Below, piece after piece: positions 62,534 through 64,000 of a stretch of DNA of 64,000 bases (positions are counted from its first letter, which is position 1; each line of letters begins with the position of its first letter). The stretch comes from Luteimonas terricola (GTDB taxonomy: Bacteria; Pseudomonadota; Gammaproteobacteria; Xanthomonadales; Xanthomonadaceae). Both the position numbers and the translations under genes were made by a program. The notes under the pieces were generated by a model. The model had not been told where the DNA came from and did not search any database. It saw only the letters and a program-made list of their open reading frames with translations. The stretch lies in NCBI RefSeq assembly GCF_004352845.1, contig NZ_SJRX01000001.1, forward strand, positions 434,001 through 498,000. The letters run 5' to 3'.

Positions 62534-64000
62534 TCAGTCCTCCGCGCTCTGGTAGCGCACCAGGTAGCGACTGGCGGCAACGGCATAGGCCGCGCGGGTC
62601 ACGCCCTTGGTCGGATCGAAGTACGCCTGCAGGGTCGGCTCCAGGTCGAACGGTCCCTGCTTGACCACGAAGCGGGCGTTGATCAGGCCAAGGTCGAGCG
62701 CCAGCTGCACGTAGCCGCGCAACGTCGCGGGGATCGACGCGGCATCCTCGACCGGGATGCGCTGGCCAAGGTAGAACGCGGTCAGTTCGCCGCTGAACCC
62801 ACGCGCTTCCTCCTGCAACGCCAGGCTCTGCACCAGCGAATAGGCCAGGCTGACCCGGCTGACGTTGTCGTCGGGCCGGAACTTGCCGTTGAGCACGCCC
62901 ATCACGCCGGCCTGCGACTGGCCCAGGTCGCGCAGCGCGCCACCGGTGGCGACCGCCGACTCGGCGAACGGATACGCCGGGTCGTCGACGCTCAGGTCGG
63001 TGAAGCTCGGCTTGCGATCCAGTGGCAGCTGCTGGCGCACGCTGGCGCCCATCAGCAGGTACTGCGCCATCTCGCTGCGCTTGAGGAAGGCGTCAGGGCG
63101 GAAACGGCGGTCGGAGTCCCCGTCGACCAGGCGGTTGGCGACGGCGAACTCGATCGCCTGGCGGGCCGGGTGGGTGGCGACGTCATTCATGCCGGTGTAG
63201 CCGCCGCTGTTGAGGAAGCTGAGCTCGCCATTGACCGTGCCTGGCGCTGCATAGCCATTGGTGGCGCCAAGCGGGTCGACGTTCTGGCCGGACACCCCGC
63301 CGATGCCGCGCACGGTGACGGTCCAGGTGCCGACCTTGGCGGGGGCTCCGGCAACCACGGTGTCACCGATCAGCGGCAGGGAAATCGAGGAACCGTAGCG
63401 AATGCCGTCCGGATCGGTCAGCACGACGGCGATCGTGTTGGCATCGACGACGGCTCGTGCAGCGACGAAGGCCACTTCGGGACCGACCTCGAACGACTGG
63501 CTTTCGACCGTGCCGACCGGACTGAAGAAGATCGAGAACGGGATCGGGTCGCCGCCCGGGGCGAGCAACGCGTTGGCGTTGAACTCGCGCAGGCCGTTGA
63601 CGGTCGCGCCGAAGTCGTTGCGCATGTCGGCCGACTCCGCGACCGCGGCGTAGGCGTTGAGGTGGCCCATGCCGGCCTCCCACGGCAGGCGACCGGTCAT
63701 GTTGGTGGCGGTGCGCTCGAGGATCTCCTTGACCTGCGCCGGGGTGAGGTTCGGGTTGGCCTCCAGCATCAGCGCGACCACGCCGGCGACGTGCGGGGTG
63801 GCCATCGAGGTACCGCTCATGTGGGTGTAGAACGGCAGGTGCGCGGCGTCGAGGTGCTCGGCGTCGTAGTCGGCCGCGAGCTGCGGCAGCACGCCGGTCA
63901 GGGTTCGGGTGGAGACGATGTCGACGCCGGTGGCGACCACGGTCGGCTCGTTGATGTAGGTCCACTCGCGGCCGTCGGGCATGGTGAACTGGCCGATCTC
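62534..64000 (-). CDS. S8 serine peptidase (subtilase) with C-terminal SLH-like repeats, 3' part
   Basis: The frame is open to the right edge, so the start and the catalytic Asp and His lie outside. The visible 488 residues begin late in the peptidase with the catalytic serine motif GTSMATPHVAGVVALML, then a beta-rich P-like domain (~130-290), and three SLH-type units: AIEFAVANRLVDGDSDRRFR, PAYPFAESAVATGGALRDLG and YVQLALDLGLINARF, each followed by a small 'F-P/D then SR or TRAAYAVA' helix. SLH repeats bind cell-wall polymers in Gram-positives, so their presence here is notable. Secreted protease. Confidence 0.9.
   Translation of the reverse strand, partial: EIGQFTMPDGREWTYINEPTVVATGVDIVSTRTLTGVLPQLAADYDAEHLDAAHLPFYTHMSGTSMATPHVAGVVALMLEANPNLTPAQVKEILERTATNMTGRLPWEAGMGHLNAYAAVAESADMRNDFGATVNGLREFNANALLAPGGDPIPFSIFFSPVGTVESQSFEVGPEVAFVAARAVVDANTIAVVLTDPDGIRYGSSISLPLIGDTVVAGAPAKVGTWTVTVRGIGGVSGQNVDPLGATNGYAAPGTVNGELSFLNSGGYTGMNDVATHPARQAIEFAVANRLVDGDSDRRFRPDAFLKRSEMAQYLLMGASVRQQLPLDRKPSFTDLSVDDPAYPFAESAVATGGALRDLGQSQAGVMGVLNGKFRPDDNVSRVSLAYSLVQSLALQEEARGFSGELTAFYLGQRIPVEDAASIPATLRGYVQLALDLGLINARFVVKQGPFDLEPTLQAYFDPTKGVTRAAYAVAASRYLVRYQSAED

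Overview
The window is high-GC gammaproteobacterial chromosome and most resembles the Lysobacteraceae (Xanthomonadaceae; the Luteimonas/Lysobacter/Stenotrophomonas group). The evidence is the very GC-rich third codon positions, short intergenic gaps, many secreted M13, M20, M28, S8 and TolB-amidohydrolase enzymes, a lipoprotein azurin, and GGDEF/EAL signalling proteins. The family-level assignment is an inference from gene content. No insertion sequence, integrase, prophage, CRISPR array or rRNA gene was seen. The only RNA gene found is the selenocysteine tRNA.

Layout. 0-9.6 kb: the 3' end of an MscS channel, a DUF1521 protein with a GDPH self-cleavage motif, a small lipoprotein, a BaiN-type flavoprotein, yjdM, a secreted M13 peptidase, a mini-MscS, a peroxiredoxin and azlCD. 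9.6-24.2 kb: an SBP-EAL phosphodiesterase, a methyltransferase, sstT, a DUF6522-like protein, azurin, a lipase-like hydrolase, a tandem DUF1428 protein, a cysteine-synthase-family enzyme, a cytochrome b561, an aldo/keto reductase, yaeQ, a dienelactone hydrolase and an acyltransferase. Three decayed gene fragments lie between 17.2 and 20.7 kb.

24.4-34.8 kb is a complete selenocysteine island on one strand: fdnG (in-frame UGA followed by a clear SECIS hairpin), fdnH, fdnI, fdhE, selA, selB, tRNA-Sec and selD. FdnGHI is a periplasm-facing, Tat-exported formate dehydrogenase. FdhE matures it, SelA/SelB/SelC/SelD make and insert its selenocysteine, and no other gene in the window needs them.

34.8-64 kb: methyltransferases, M20 and M28 peptidases, a 1142-residue TolB-amidohydrolase, a cysteine-cluster protein, an acyltransferase, a TPR-GGDEF cyclase preceded by an unannotated 36-residue peptide gene, and a serine hydrolase. 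Then come a three-gene overlapping operon (N-formylglutamate amidohydrolase-like, DUF1704/MATCAP-like HEVGTH peptidase, GshB-like ATP-grasp ligase), RNA-modifying enzymes (RluA, RsuA/RluF and TrmY families), a split two-gene lipoate ligase, a membrane GDPD, DUF1456 and HNH genes, and the 3' part of a subtilase with SLH-like repeats. A decayed FPC/CPF-motif gene lies at 54.8-55.1 kb.

The strongest candidates for new biology are the ligase/peptidase/hydrolase operon at 47.6-50.7 kb, the GDPH self-cleaving protein at 1.2 kb and the peptide-GGDEF pair at 46.1-46.2 kb.
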